Below are positions 55,126 through 63,352 of a stretch of DNA of 64,000 nt, piece by piece. Position numbers and translations under genes: made by a program. Source of the stretch: Roseivivax sp. GX 12232 (GTDB lineage: Bacteria; Pseudomonadota; Alphaproteobacteria; Rhodobacterales; Rhodobacteraceae); assembly GCF_021272185.1 (NCBI RefSeq), contig NZ_JAJSEC010000004.1, positions 186,001 through 250,000 on the forward strand. Reading direction: 5' to 3'. Numbering within the stretch: position 1 is the first letter of the stretch; each line of letters starts with the position of its first letter. Below the pieces are notes generated by a model. That model searched no databases and was not told the DNA's origin. It saw only the letters and a program-made list of their open reading frames with translations.

Positions 55126-56250
55126 TCAGTGCTCCAGCAGGATGCCGGCGGTTTCGGTGAAGGAGAGCCAGACCCGGTCCTCCCAGGTGATGTCGCGATT
55201 GGCGAGCCGCCGGGTGTTGGCGGTCTGGGCCTTCATCATCTGCCCGTTGGCGAGCTGGACGTGATAGGTCGAGATATTGCCGAGATAGGCGATGTCGACG
55301 ACCTCGCCTTCGAGCATGTTGCGCCGGTCGGCGGGCTTTTCCTTGGAGATCGAGACCTTCTCGGGGCGGATCGCGAAATAGACCGCCCGGTCGGTCGAGA
55401 GCGCGCCGCGCGGGGTGCCCCAGATCGGCGGCTGGCCCTCGGCCCAGTCGAGCCGGATTCGCTCGCCCTCGCGGGTGCCGCGGCCCTCGACGATGTTCAC
55501 GTCGCCGATGAAATCGGCCACATAGACCGAAGAGGGCGCCTCGTAGATCACGTCCGGCGTGGCGACCTGGATCAGCTTGCCCTCGTCCATGACCGCGACG
55601 CGGCTGGCCACGGTCATCGCCTCTTCCTGGTCGTGGGTCACGATGACGAAAGTGGTGCCGGTCTTCTCCTGGATGTCCATCAGCTCGAACTGGGTCTGTT
55701 CGCGCAGCTTCTTGTCGAGCGCGCCGAGCGGTTCGTCCAGAAGCAGGAGCTTCGGCGCCTTGGCGAGGCTGCGGGCCAGGGCCACGCGCTGGCGCTGGCC
55801 GCCGGAAATCTGGTGCGGCTTGCGCTTGGCGAACTTGGTCAGCCGGGTGAGGCGCAGCATTTCCTCGACGCGGGCGGCGATGGCCTCGCGGTCCTGGGAT
55901 TCGCGCTTCAGCCCGAAGGCGATGTTCTCCCAGACCGAAAGATGCGGAAAGAGCGCGTAGCTCTGGAACATCATGTTCACCGCGCGGCGGTTCGGCGGGA
56001 TCGGCGCGATGTCCTGGCCGGACAGCAGGATGGTGCCGTCGCTCGGCGCCTCGAAGCCCGCCAGCATCCGCATCATCGTGGTCTTGCCGCAGCCCGAGGG
56101 GCCCAGCAGCGCGAAGAACTCGCGGGTGTAGATGTCGAGCGTCAGATCGTCGATGGCGGTGAAATCGCCGAACCGCTTGGTCACGTTGCGGAACCGGATC
56201 AGCGGCTCTTCCTCCGGGTTTTCCCAGGGGGCGAAGACGGTCTGGCTCAT
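55126..56250 (-). CDS. Polyamine ABC transporter ATP-binding protein (PotG/PotA-like)
   Basis: This 374-residue ATPase drives uptake. Walker A is GPSGCGKTT (about 50-58), the signature ISGGQRQRVALARSLA, Walker B LLLLDEPLGALD and the switch histidine in VIVTHDQEEAM; a C-terminal TOBE-like domain (from about 290) is present. ATG at 56250 has AGGA seven bases upstream and is preferred to a TTG 24 bases earlier. The closeness of all four transporter genes marks one operon. Confidence 0.95.
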   Translation of the reverse strand: MSQTVFAPWENPEEEPLIRFRNVTKRFGDFTAIDDLTLDIYTREFFALLGPSGCGKTTMMRMLAGFEAPSDGTILLSGQDIAPIPPNRRAVNMMFQSYALFPHLSVWENIAFGLKRESQDREAIAARVEEMLRLTRLTKFAKRKPHQISGGQRQRVALARSLAKAPKLLLLDEPLGALDKKLREQTQFELMDIQEKTGTTFVIVTHDQEEAMTVASRVAVMDEGKLIQVATPDVIYEAPSSVYVADFIGDVNIVEGRGTREGERIRLDWAEGQPPIWGTPRGALSTDRAVYFAIRPEKVSISKEKPADRRNMLEGEVVDIAYLGNISTYHVQLANGQMMKAQTANTRRLANRDITWEDRVWLSFTETAGILLEH

Positions 56251-56320
56251 GTAGCTATCCTGATTGTCGGACAAGACGGGGCCCGCGCCGCCGGGATGGG
56301 GCGCGGGCCGGAGGCTGGGC

Positions 56321-57406
56321 TCAGACGCCCGATTTGATCTCGGTCCAGAGCCGGGTCACCGTGCGCTGCACGCGCGGCGGATAGGGCGTCGTGGTGAAGA
56401 GATTGTCCAGCGCCGCCTCGGAGGGATAGATCGCCGGATCGCCGATCACGTCCTCGTTCAGATGCGCCTGGGCGGCCTTGTTGCCGTTGGCGTAGTAGAC
56501 GTAGTTCGAGGCCTGCGCCATGTTCTCGGCCTCCATGATGAAGTTCAGGAAGGTATGGGCCGCCTCGGGGTTGGGCGCATCGGTGGGGATCGCCATCTGG
56601 TCGAACCACATCTGCGCGCCCTCGTCCGGCGCGTTATAGGCGATCTCGACGCCGTTCCCGGCCTCGGCGGCGCGGTCGCGGGCCTGCAGGATGTCGCCGG
56701 ACCAGCCGACCGCCACGCAGATGTCGCCGTTGGCCAGCGCGTTGATGTATTCCGAGGAATGGAACTTCTGGATGTGCGGGCGGACCTTCTCGAAGACGTC
56801 GCCGGCCTTGGCGATGACATCGGGGTCATGGCTGTCGGGGTTCTCGCCGATGTAGTTCAGCGCCGCGGGGATCATCTCGGCGGGGGCGTCGAGGAAATGC
56901 ACGCCGCAGCTTGCCAGCTTCTCCATGTTGGCGGGGTCGAAGACCAGGTCCCAGGAGGAGATCGGGGCGTCCTCGCCCAGAAGCTCCTGCACCTTGCCGA
57001 CGTTCACGCCGATGCCGGTGGTGCCCCACATGTAGTTGATCGAATACTCGTTGCCCGGGTCGTAGGTGGCGGTGCGCTCGGCGACCACATCCCACATGTT
57101 GTCGAGGTTGGGCAGCTTCGACTTGTCGAGCTTCTGGAAGGCGCCGGCCTGGATCTGGCGCTGCAGGAAGGTGCCCGAGGGAACCACCACGTCATAGCCC
57201 GAGGAGCCCGCCAGCATCTTGGTCTCGAGCACCTCGTTCGAATCGAAGACGTCGTAGATCAGGTCGATCCCGGTTTCTTCCTCGAACTCGGTCAGGAGAT
57301 CCTCGTCGATGTAGTCGGACCAGTTGTAGACCCGGACCTCCTGCGCGAGCGCGGATCCGGCGACAAGCGCAAGCGCCGCGGCGCCGGTCATCAGTTTCGC
57401 AGTCAT
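56321..57406 (-). CDS. Periplasmic putrescine/polyamine-binding protein (PotF/SpuD-like)
   Basis: This 361-residue protein has a Sec signal peptide (MTAKLMTGAAALALVAGSAL, cleavage after SALA) and a type II binding fold. The start of the mature part, VRVYNWSDYIDEDLL, matches PotF/SpuD, where the Trp-Ser-Asp segment contacts the polyamine; VVVPSGTFLQRQIQAGAF and AVGWSGDILQARD are further family blocks. It delivers ligand to the PotGHI-like transporter. Putrescine is more likely than spermidine because of the downstream oxidase and aminotransferase. Confidence 0.95.
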   Translation of the reverse strand: MTAKLMTGAAALALVAGSALAQEVRVYNWSDYIDEDLLTEFEEETGIDLIYDVFDSNEVLETKMLAGSSGYDVVVPSGTFLQRQIQAGAFQKLDKSKLPNLDNMWDVVAERTATYDPGNEYSINYMWGTTGIGVNVGKVQELLGEDAPISSWDLVFDPANMEKLASCGVHFLDAPAEMIPAALNYIGENPDSHDPDVIAKAGDVFEKVRPHIQKFHSSEYINALANGDICVAVGWSGDILQARDRAAEAGNGVEIAYNAPDEGAQMWFDQMAIPTDAPNPEAAHTFLNFIMEAENMAQASNYVYYANGNKAAQAHLNEDVIGDPAIYPSEAALDNLFTTTPYPPRVQRTVTRLWTEIKSGV

Positions 57407-57455
57407 TCTTCATTCTCCCATCATGCCGAGGCGGTCTGTCCGCTCTGACCGTTTT

Positions 57456-57469
57456 ATTTTGATCAAATT
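57456..57469. promoter_or_regulatory. AATTTGATCAAAAT palindrome between spuD-like and gntR
   Basis: ATTTTGATCAAATT on the plus strand is a near-perfect palindrome (TTTGATCAAA core at 57458-57467). It lies midway between the divergent binding-protein gene and the GntR gene. The same core precedes the aminotransferase (58376-58389) and the decarboxylase (34201-34214). Confidence 0.6.
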
Positions 57470-57572
57470 CGGCGGCACCTCGCAACATTGGGATGTTTTC
57501 ACCAGTGCGGCGCCCGTGCAAGATGGGCCGCATTGCCCGGCAAGCGGGCATCACGGCAGGATGAGGGCGGAG

Positions 57573-58271
57573 ATGAAGACTTCGGCAGATCAGGCGGAGA
57601 CCCCGGGCGCGGCGCGGCTGCCGGTGCACGAACAGGTCTACCGCCAGCTGCGCGACATGATTCTGTTCGGCGAGCTGGCGCCGGGGCAGGCGGTGACCAT
57701 CCAGGGGCTGACCGAGGTCCTGGACGCTGGCATGACGCCGGTGCGCGAGGCGCTGCGCCGGCTCACCGCCGAAGGGGCGCTGGATTTCCGCGGCAACCGG
57801 CGCATCGCGGTGCCCGAGCTCGACGCCGAGGCGCTGGAGGAGCTGACCGTGGCGCGCCGGGCGCTGGAGCCCGAGCTTGCCCGCCGCGCCACCGCCCGGA
57901 TCGACGCCGCGGGCATCACCCGCCTGCGCGAGATCGACGCCGCGCTCGACGCCGCCATCGCCCGGGGCGACGTCGGCGGCTATCTGACCGGGAACCACCA
58001 TTTCCACGCGACGCTGAACGGGTTCGCCGGTGCGGCGATCCTCACCGGGCTGGTCGACGGGCTCTGGCTGCGCTTCGGCCCCTCGCTGCGGGTGGTCTGC
58101 GGGCGTTTCGGCACCGAGGGGCTGCCCGACCGCCACAAGGAGCTGATCGCCGCGCTCGAGGCCGGCGCCCCCGAGGCCGCCGCACGGGCCATGGACGAGG
58201 ACGTGCTGCAGGGCATGGAGCAGATCGCCGAGGGGCTCGGGCCCCGGGCCGTCCCGCCTGCGTGCGGCTGA
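57573..58271 (+). CDS. GntR/FCD-family regulator of polyamine genes
   Basis: This 232-residue regulator has an N-terminal GntR winged helix (VHEQVYRQLRDMILFGELAP, then LTEVLDAGMTPVREALRRL) and a C-terminal FCD effector domain with the metal-ligand histidines of NHHFHATLN. It probably represses the polyamine genes by binding the TTTGATCAAA palindromes and releases them when polyamine binds. ATG at 57573 is chosen; ATG at 57561 is also possible. The final 12-bp repeat array starts within its last codons. Confidence 0.9.
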   Translation: MKTSADQAETPGAARLPVHEQVYRQLRDMILFGELAPGQAVTIQGLTEVLDAGMTPVREALRRLTAEGALDFRGNRRIAVPELDAEALEELTVARRALEPELARRATARIDAAGITRLREIDAALDAAIARGDVGGYLTGNHHFHATLNGFAGAAILTGLVDGLWLRFGPSLRVVCGRFGTEGLPDRHKELIAALEAGAPEAAARAMDEDVLQGMEQIAEGLGPRAVPPACG

Positions 58272-58371
58272 CCGCGGGAGGGACCGGGCGGCTGACTGCG
58301 GGAGTGACCGCGCGGCTGACCGCGTGGCTGACTGCGCGAGTGCCCGCGCGATTGCCCGCAAGATTGACAGC
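58264..58371 (+). repeat. Nine degenerate 12-bp repeats before the aminotransferase promoter
   Basis: The unit is GCGGCTGAC[C/T]GC, with variants such as GCGAGTGCCCGC, GCGATTGCCCGC and AAGATTGACAGC. The first unit contains the gntR stop codon and the ninth contains the -35 TTGACA of the aminotransferase promoter. Array length is 108 bp. Confidence 0.85.
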
Positions 58372-58391
58372 GCGGAATTTGATCATATTTT
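58364..58391 (+). promoter_or_regulatory. Aminotransferase promoter with operator in its spacer
   Basis: TTGACA (58364-58369) and TATTTT (58386-58391) are 16 bp apart. The operator AATTTGATCATATT (58376-58389) occupies the spacer and the -10, so bound GntR would directly block RNA polymerase. The start codon is 35 bp downstream. Confidence 0.7.
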
Positions 58392-58425
58392 GGGCGCACT
58401 CCCCTGAGACCAGAGAGGCGCGCCC

Positions 58426-59820
58426 ATGGCCCAGCTCACCAACACCGTTCCCACCGCCGAGCTTCAGGCGCTCGACGCGGCGCATCACATGCATCCCTTC
58501 ACCCATGGGGCCGAGCTTGGCCGCAAGGGCGCGCGGATCATCACCTCGGCCGAGGGCTGCTGGCTGACCGATAGCGAGGGCAACCGCATCCTCGACGGCA
58601 TGGCCGGGCTCTGGTGCGTGAACATCGGCTACGGCCGGCAGGAGCTGGTCGATGCCGCCGCCCGGCAGATGGCCGAGCTGCCCTTCTACAACACCTTCTT
58701 CCAGACCAGCCACGTGCCCGCGATCCGGCTCGCCGAGAAACTTGCGGAACTGGCGCCGGGCGATCTGAACCACGTCTTCTTCGCGGGCTCGGGCTCCGAG
58801 GCCAATGACACCAACATCCGCATGGTGCGCACCTACTGGGAGATGAAGGGAGAGCCGCAGAAAAAGGCGATCATCTCGCGCTGGAACGCCTATCACGGCT
58901 CTTCCGTGGGCTCCGGCTCGCTGGGTGGCATGAAGGGCATGCACGCCCAGGGCGGCCTGCCGATCCCTGATGTGCACCACATCGACCAGCCCAACTGGTG
59001 GGCCGAGGGCGGCGAGATGAGCCCCGAGGAGTTCGGCCTCGCCCGCGCCCGCCAGCTCGAGGAGAAGATCCTCGAGCTCGGCCCCGAGAACGTCGCGGCC
59101 TTCATCGCCGAGCCGGTGCAGGGCGCCGGCGGGGTGATCGTCGCGCCCGAGACCTATTGGCCCGAGGTCTCGCGCATCGTGAAGCACTACGGCATCCTGC
59201 TGATCGCCGACGAGGTGATCTGCGGCTTCGGGCGCACCGGCAACTGGTTCGGCTCGCAGACGCTGGACCTCGCGCCCGACATCATGACCGTGGCCAAGGG
59301 GCTCTCTTCGGGCTACCAGCCGATCGGCGGATCGATCGTCTCCTCCGAGGTGGCCTCGGTCATCGGCGGCGGCGAGTTCAACCACGGCTACACCTATTCC
59401 GGCCATCCCGTGGCCGCCGCCGTGGCGCTGGAGAACCTGCGCCTCCTCGACGAGGAAGGCGTGGTGACCCGCGTCCGCGAGGACACCGGCCCCTACCTCA
59501 AGGAGCGCTTCGAGAGCCTGGGCGAGCATCCCATGGTGGGCGAGGCGAAGATCGTCGGCATGATGGGCTCGCTGGCGCTGACGCCCGACAAGAGCGCGCG
59601 CGCCGCCTTCAAGGGCGAGGGCGGCACCGTCGGCTACCTCTGCCGCGAGCGCTGCTTCGCCAACAACCTGGTGATGCGCCACGTCGGCGACCGGATGATC
59701 ATCTCGCCGCCCCTGGTGATCTCCCGCGAGGAGATCGACGCGCTGATCGCCCGCGCCTGGAAGAGCCTCGACGAGGCCATGGCGGAAGCCAAGGCGCAGG
59801 GGCTCTTCGCCCCGGCGTGA
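58426..59820 (+). CDS. Class III aminotransferase, probable putrescine-pyruvate type (SpuC-like)
   Basis: This 464-residue PLP enzyme has the omega-transaminase layout: HMHPFTHGAELGRKGARII at the N-terminus, AGSGSEANDTNIRMVR (phosphate site), RWNAYHGSSVGSGSLGG, the PLP aspartate in LIADEVICGFGRTGNWFG and the PLP lysine in MTVAKGLSSGYQPIGG. SpuC-type enzymes move the amino group of putrescine to pyruvate, giving 4-aminobutanal. Beta-alanine or taurine-pyruvate aminotransferase is an alternative, but the neighbouring polyamine uptake genes and shared operator favour putrescine. Confidence 0.9.
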   Translation: MAQLTNTVPTAELQALDAAHHMHPFTHGAELGRKGARIITSAEGCWLTDSEGNRILDGMAGLWCVNIGYGRQELVDAAARQMAELPFYNTFFQTSHVPAIRLAEKLAELAPGDLNHVFFAGSGSEANDTNIRMVRTYWEMKGEPQKKAIISRWNAYHGSSVGSGSLGGMKGMHAQGGLPIPDVHHIDQPNWWAEGGEMSPEEFGLARARQLEEKILELGPENVAAFIAEPVQGAGGVIVAPETYWPEVSRIVKHYGILLIADEVICGFGRTGNWFGSQTLDLAPDIMTVAKGLSSGYQPIGGSIVSSEVASVIGGGEFNHGYTYSGHPVAAAVALENLRLLDEEGVVTRVREDTGPYLKERFESLGEHPMVGEAKIVGMMGSLALTPDKSARAAFKGEGGTVGYLCRERCFANNLVMRHVGDRMIISPPLVISREEIDALIARAWKSLDEAMAEAKAQGLFAPA

Positions 59821-59852
59821 TGGGGGGTGTCCTAGTGTTGAGCCGGTGAGCC

Positions 59853-60027
59853 GGCGGTCCCCGCGCCTTTGAGGCGCGGGGGCATGTCTGGCCCGCGGCG
59901 CTTTGTGAAAGCGCCTTGGGCGGGTCCCGGGGGCTTGTGGCCCCCCGGACCGGTTGAGGGGGCGCTGCCCCCTCTGCGGGCCTGTGCGGCCCGCATTCAC
60001 CCCCGAGGTATTTTGGCCAAGCTGAAG
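59853..60027 (+). repeat. Hairpin-rich intergenic repeat with GAGGTATTT tail (after the aminotransferase)
   Basis: This 175-bp copy is nearly identical to the one at 62613-62789. The order of hairpins is CCCCGCGCC/GGCGCGGGG, GGCGCTTTGTGAAAGCGCC, GGTCCCGGGGGC/GCCCCCCGGACC, GGGGGC/GCCCCC and GCGGGCC/GGCCCGC, then ATTCACCCCCGAGGTATTT and GGCCAAGCTGAAG. Confidence 0.85.
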
Positions 60028-60119
60028 GGGCTGATCGTGGCGCGGGCTTTTGTGGGCGCGCCCGGGTGGTGGGTGTTTTTACTATTGGTGATGGCGGGGA
60101 TTTGCGGCTTTTGGGTCTG

Positions 60120-60437
60120 CGCATTCAAGAATACGCAAATAAATAATTGCATGGAATTACCACTCTAATTCAAGAATTGTTTTATATTGATATTCGCATA
60201 AACGATTGTTTTTATTGCGGATATGCAATTCCGGGCAATTGAAAAATTCAAATGCACCGGGGTTTACACTCTACTTTCGCTTGTGGTTCTTTGCCATTGC
60301 TCGGGCTCACCGGGCGCGTCGGAAAGAAAGCGGGATTTCCAGAACAATAAAGAAAACCCCGCTCCGGAATTGATCCGGAGGCACGATGTTTTGTGCCATG
60401 CGACCGGCGTTATTCAAGCAACGTGAACGAGGAATAC
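60120..60437 (+). promoter_or_regulatory. AT-rich leader of the TbpB-like/Slam operon
   Basis: The stretch 60125-60260 is far richer in A/T than anything else in the window. It contains inverted repeats TTGAA-AAA-TTCAA (60239-60251) and CAATT...AATTG (60226-60241). A hairpin CTCCGG...CCGGAG (60362-60380) lies in what would be the leader. It may hold the promoter and a regulator or nucleoid-protein site. The short open frame 60223-60426 here is not called a gene. Confidence 0.4.
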
Positions 60438-61322
60438 ATGCGAGTTCTTATTCTGGGCGCTTCCGCTCTCTCTCTTCTTGCGGCCTGCAGCACCGGTGGC
60501 GGGAGCAGCTCCGATAGCCCCGCAGTCCTGCCCGAACAGCCGGCATTCAAGTCCTTCCAGGCCTCCCAGGAAGACGGCGGCACCTATCGCGCCGCGGGCC
60601 AGGTGACCTCGGCGGACTTCGCCGCGGACGAGAACGGCGACGTGGAAGTGACCCGTGAGCCGGAAACCGAAAACCGCGCCGTTATCGACGTCACCTGGGA
60701 CGCGGAAACCGGCGAAGCCACCAAGATCTGGGTCCGCAACTCCAAGAGCAACTTCGTTGTCGACACGGCAGACGGCGGCGAGATCACCACCGACGGTGAC
60801 ACCATCGTGGCGATCGACGAAGATCGCGGCGTCGCAGCGGTCTTCGCCGATCCCGAAGGGCAGGGCCTCGAGTACCAGAGCTTCGGCGCATGGCAGACCG
60901 GTGTGGATGGCCTGTCGGGTTCGGCCGGCGTCGGCTCCTTCGGCTCCTACACCATGGCGAGCCAGCTGCCGGACGATGACGCTTCGGCGACCTACAACGG
61001 CCAGAGCTATGGTCAGACCGCTGACGCGGACGGCAATGTCTTCGAGACCACCTCGGACATCGAAGTGACGACCGATTTCTCGGCGATCACCGTGAACAGC
61101 AGCAACACCAGCGCGGGCACCACCTCGCTCAGCGACCTCGACTTCACCGCCACCGGTCAGCTGAACCGGGCAAGCTTCGAGGCCACGTCCCAGGGCGACG
61201 TCTCGGGCACCGTCACCGGCCGCTTCTACGGCCCCGAGGCGGAAGAAGTCGGCGGCACCTTCGTGATGGACGCGAACGACAACGGCTACATCGGCGCCTT
61301 CGGCGGGGTTCAGCAGCCGTGA
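60438..61322 (+). CDS. TbpB-like surface lipoprotein (Slam substrate type)
   Basis: This 294-residue protein begins MRVLILGASALSLLAACSTG, a lipoprotein signal with lipobox LAAC (C17), then a flexible GGGSSSDSP tether. The rest is beta-rich and acidic, ending in a small barrel with GRFYGPEAEEVGGTFVMD, a hallmark of the TbpB/HpuA-type barrel handles. It would be displayed on the outer surface. It is followed with a four-base overlap by a Slam-like outer-membrane protein, the known type of partner. The ligand (iron, heme or other) is unknown. Codon usage looks less GC-biased than its neighbours. Confidence 0.85.
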   Translation: MRVLILGASALSLLAACSTGGGSSSDSPAVLPEQPAFKSFQASQEDGGTYRAAGQVTSADFAADENGDVEVTREPETENRAVIDVTWDAETGEATKIWVRNSKSNFVVDTADGGEITTDGDTIVAIDEDRGVAAVFADPEGQGLEYQSFGAWQTGVDGLSGSAGVGSFGSYTMASQLPDDDASATYNGQSYGQTADADGNVFETTSDIEVTTDFSAITVNSSNTSAGTTSLSDLDFTATGQLNRASFEATSQGDVSGTVTGRFYGPEAEEVGGTFVMDANDNGYIGAFGGVQQP

Positions 61323-62584
61323 ACGCCCTGCGCATTCTGACAGCGGCCGCCCTGGCGGCCGCTGTTTTCACGACCGCCCTGCCGATGCGGGCGGAGGCCC
61401 AGACCGGTGCCGCCACGCCCGCTCGGGCGCCGGGGCAGATGGAGGCCGAGTTCCAGGGCGCGCTGCGCGCCATGGCAGAGGGCAGGCCCCAAAGCGCCGC
61501 GCGGCGGCTCCGGGCGCTCCTGGCCGAGGACCCGAGCCTTGTCCGCGTGCGTCTCGAACTGGCGCGGGCGCTTTTCGAGGCCGGGCGGTTCGGCCAGGCC
61601 CGCGACGAGTTCCGCCTGGTGCTTTCGGGCGGCGGGCTGCCCGATCCGGTTCGCACACGCGTGTTGCGCTACATCCGCGAGATCGACGACCGCCGCGGCT
61701 GGCGGCTGGATTTCACCCTGGGCCTCGAGGCGCCGCCGGGTGCCGGGCGCGCCTATGACACCGACGAGATCGAGGTGACCTTCGGCGGCCAGACCCTGGT
61801 CTTCGAGATGGACCGCGAAGCCCCGCCCGACACCGGGCTGGCGCTCGAGGGCGGGCTGCGCCGGCAATGGGCGCTAGAGCTCGCGCCGGGCGACGCCGGG
61901 GCCGCGGCCTATGCGCAGATCGAAGGCGACCTCTACCAGACCGAAGGCGAGGCCTACGACCGCGAGAGCGGCGACCTGGCGCTGGGGCTGCAGTTCACCT
62001 GGCCGCAACGCACGGTCTTCGTCGAGGCCACGGCGGGACGCTCCTGGGCTGGGCATGACCTCTCCGAGACCCGCGTGGGGATGCGCAGCGGCGTCAGCTT
62101 CCAGCGCGCCAGCGGGCTGCGGACCACGCTCGAGGCCGGGCTACAGGAGGTGCGCTTCGGTCGCGAGGGCGACCAGGAGGCCACGCGCGGACAGATCGCG
62201 CTGGAGGTGGCCCGGCCGCTCGAGGGCCGCGCGCAGCTTTCGCTCGAAGGCAGCTACCAGCGCCAGAACGCCGAGGACCCGAGCCAGGCCTATGATTTCG
62301 CCGAGCTGCGGCTGGGCTACAGCAAGGAGTTCGCCGGCGGCTGGCGCATCGCGCCCGAGGTCTACCTGCAGGGCTTCCGCCAGGAAGAGCCCACGGCGGG
62401 GCTGTCCGAGCGGCGCATCGAGACCGAATACGGGGTGGAGATGCGCATCGAGAAGACCGAAGTGGTGCTGCTCGGGCGGTTTTCGCCTTACGTCGACCTG
62501 GGCGCGGCCCGGCGGGAAAGCTCGATCGAGGCCTATGGCTATCGCGACCTGAGCATTGGGGCGGGGCTGACCAATGCGTTTTGA
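61319..62584 (+). CDS. Slam-like outer-membrane protein (surface lipoprotein assembly modulator, DUF560)
   Basis: This 421-residue protein starts with a GTG inside the stop of the TbpB-like gene. It has a signal peptide (about 1-28, ending AEAQ), a short TPR region (about 35-110; LRALLAEDPSLVRVRLELAR, ALFEAGRFGQARDEFRLVL) and a C-terminal beta barrel with alternating strands ending in AYGYRDLSIGAGLTNAF, whose final phenylalanine is typical of Bam substrates. This is the Slam architecture (N-terminal TPR, DUF560 barrel), slightly shorter than Neisseria Slam1. It likely carries the TbpB-like lipoprotein across the outer membrane. Confidence 0.82.
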   Translation: MNALRILTAAALAAAVFTTALPMRAEAQTGAATPARAPGQMEAEFQGALRAMAEGRPQSAARRLRALLAEDPSLVRVRLELARALFEAGRFGQARDEFRLVLSGGGLPDPVRTRVLRYIREIDDRRGWRLDFTLGLEAPPGAGRAYDTDEIEVTFGGQTLVFEMDREAPPDTGLALEGGLRRQWALELAPGDAGAAAYAQIEGDLYQTEGEAYDRESGDLALGLQFTWPQRTVFVEATAGRSWAGHDLSETRVGMRSGVSFQRASGLRTTLEAGLQEVRFGREGDQEATRGQIALEVARPLEGRAQLSLEGSYQRQNAEDPSQAYDFAELRLGYSKEFAGGWRIAPEVYLQGFRQEEPTAGLSERRIETEYGVEMRIEKTEVVLLGRFSPYVDLGAARRESSIEAYGYRDLSIGAGLTNAF

Positions 62585-62612
62585 GCGCGGGGTCGGGCCG
62601 GTTTTTTGATCC

Positions 62613-62789
62613 GGCGGTCCCCGCGCCTTTGGGGCGCGGGGGCATGTCTGGCCCGCGGCGCTTTGTGAAAGCGCCTTGGGCGGGTCCTGGGGGGCCTGTG
62701 GCCCCCCCGGACCGGTTGAGGGGGCGCTGCCCCCTCTGCGGGCCTGTGCGGCCCGCATTCACCCCCGAGGTATTTTGGCCAAGCTGAAG
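62613..62789 (+). repeat. Hairpin-rich intergenic repeat with GAGGTATTT tail (after the Slam gene)
   Basis: This 177-bp copy is almost identical to 59853-60027, differing by a few bases in runs of G or C. It fills most of the 330-bp gap to moaE; the remaining G/T-rich sequence to 62914 has no gene. Confidence 0.85.
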
Positions 62790-62914
62790 GGGCTGGGGGT
62801 GGCGCCTTGGTGGGCGCGGTGCGCTTTTGATTGGCTGGGTGGTGGCGGTTTGGCGCTTGGGGGTTTGACCTGTGGTGCGGGCGAGTGCCTCTCCGCCCAC
62901 CTCCGCCCCGCCGC

Positions 62915-63352
62915 TCACCAGCGGGTCAGCGCGTCCTCGTCCTCGTCTTTCGCCTCGACCCAGGCGGCGCCTTCGGCGAAGTGTTCCTTCTTCCAGAACG
63001 GCGCGCGGGACTTCAGGTAGTCCATCAGGAATTCCGCGGCCTCGAAGGCGTCGCGGCGGTGGCGGGCGGCGGTGGCGACCATCATGATGCGCTCGCCGGG
63101 CAGCAGTCGGCCGTGGCGATGGATCACCAGCACCTCGCCGAGCGACCAGCGGCTGCGGGCCTCCTCGGCGATGCCGCGCAGGGCTTTCTCGGTCATGCCG
63201 GGGTAGTGCTCGATCTCCATCCGCGCGAGCCCGCCGCTGTCGCGGACCTGGCCGGTGAAGGTCACCACGGCGCCGAGATCGGCGCGGCCCTTGGCGAAAG
63301 CCTCGGCCTCGGCTGCGAAGTCGAAGGGGCTCTCCTGCACCAGGATCCGCAT
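62915..63352 (-). CDS. moaE: Molybdopterin synthase catalytic subunit
   Basis: MoaE, with thiocarboxylated MoaD, puts two sulfurs into precursor Z (cPMP) to form molybdopterin. The 145-residue protein shows GAVVTFTGQVRDSGG, LEIEHYPGM-like MEIEHYPGMTEKAL, VIHRHGRLLPGE and the catalytic-lysine region DYLKSRAPFWKKE. It overlaps moaD by one base and is the last gene of the pgsA-moaD-moaE operon. Confidence 0.97.
   Translation of the reverse strand: MRILVQESPFDFAAEAEAFAKGRADLGAVVTFTGQVRDSGGLARMEIEHYPGMTEKALRGIAEEARSRWSLGEVLVIHRHGRLLPGERIMMVATAARHRRDAFEAAEFLMDYLKSRAPFWKKEHFAEGAAWVEAKDEDEDALTRW

Noticed and set aside
60223-60426. A 67-codon open frame (MQFRAIEKF...) in the AT-rich leader of the TbpB-like gene
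   Set aside because: It has a hydrophobic stretch with a cysteine but no good ribosome site, no recognised homology and it crosses a predicted hairpin. Expression data would be needed to accept it.
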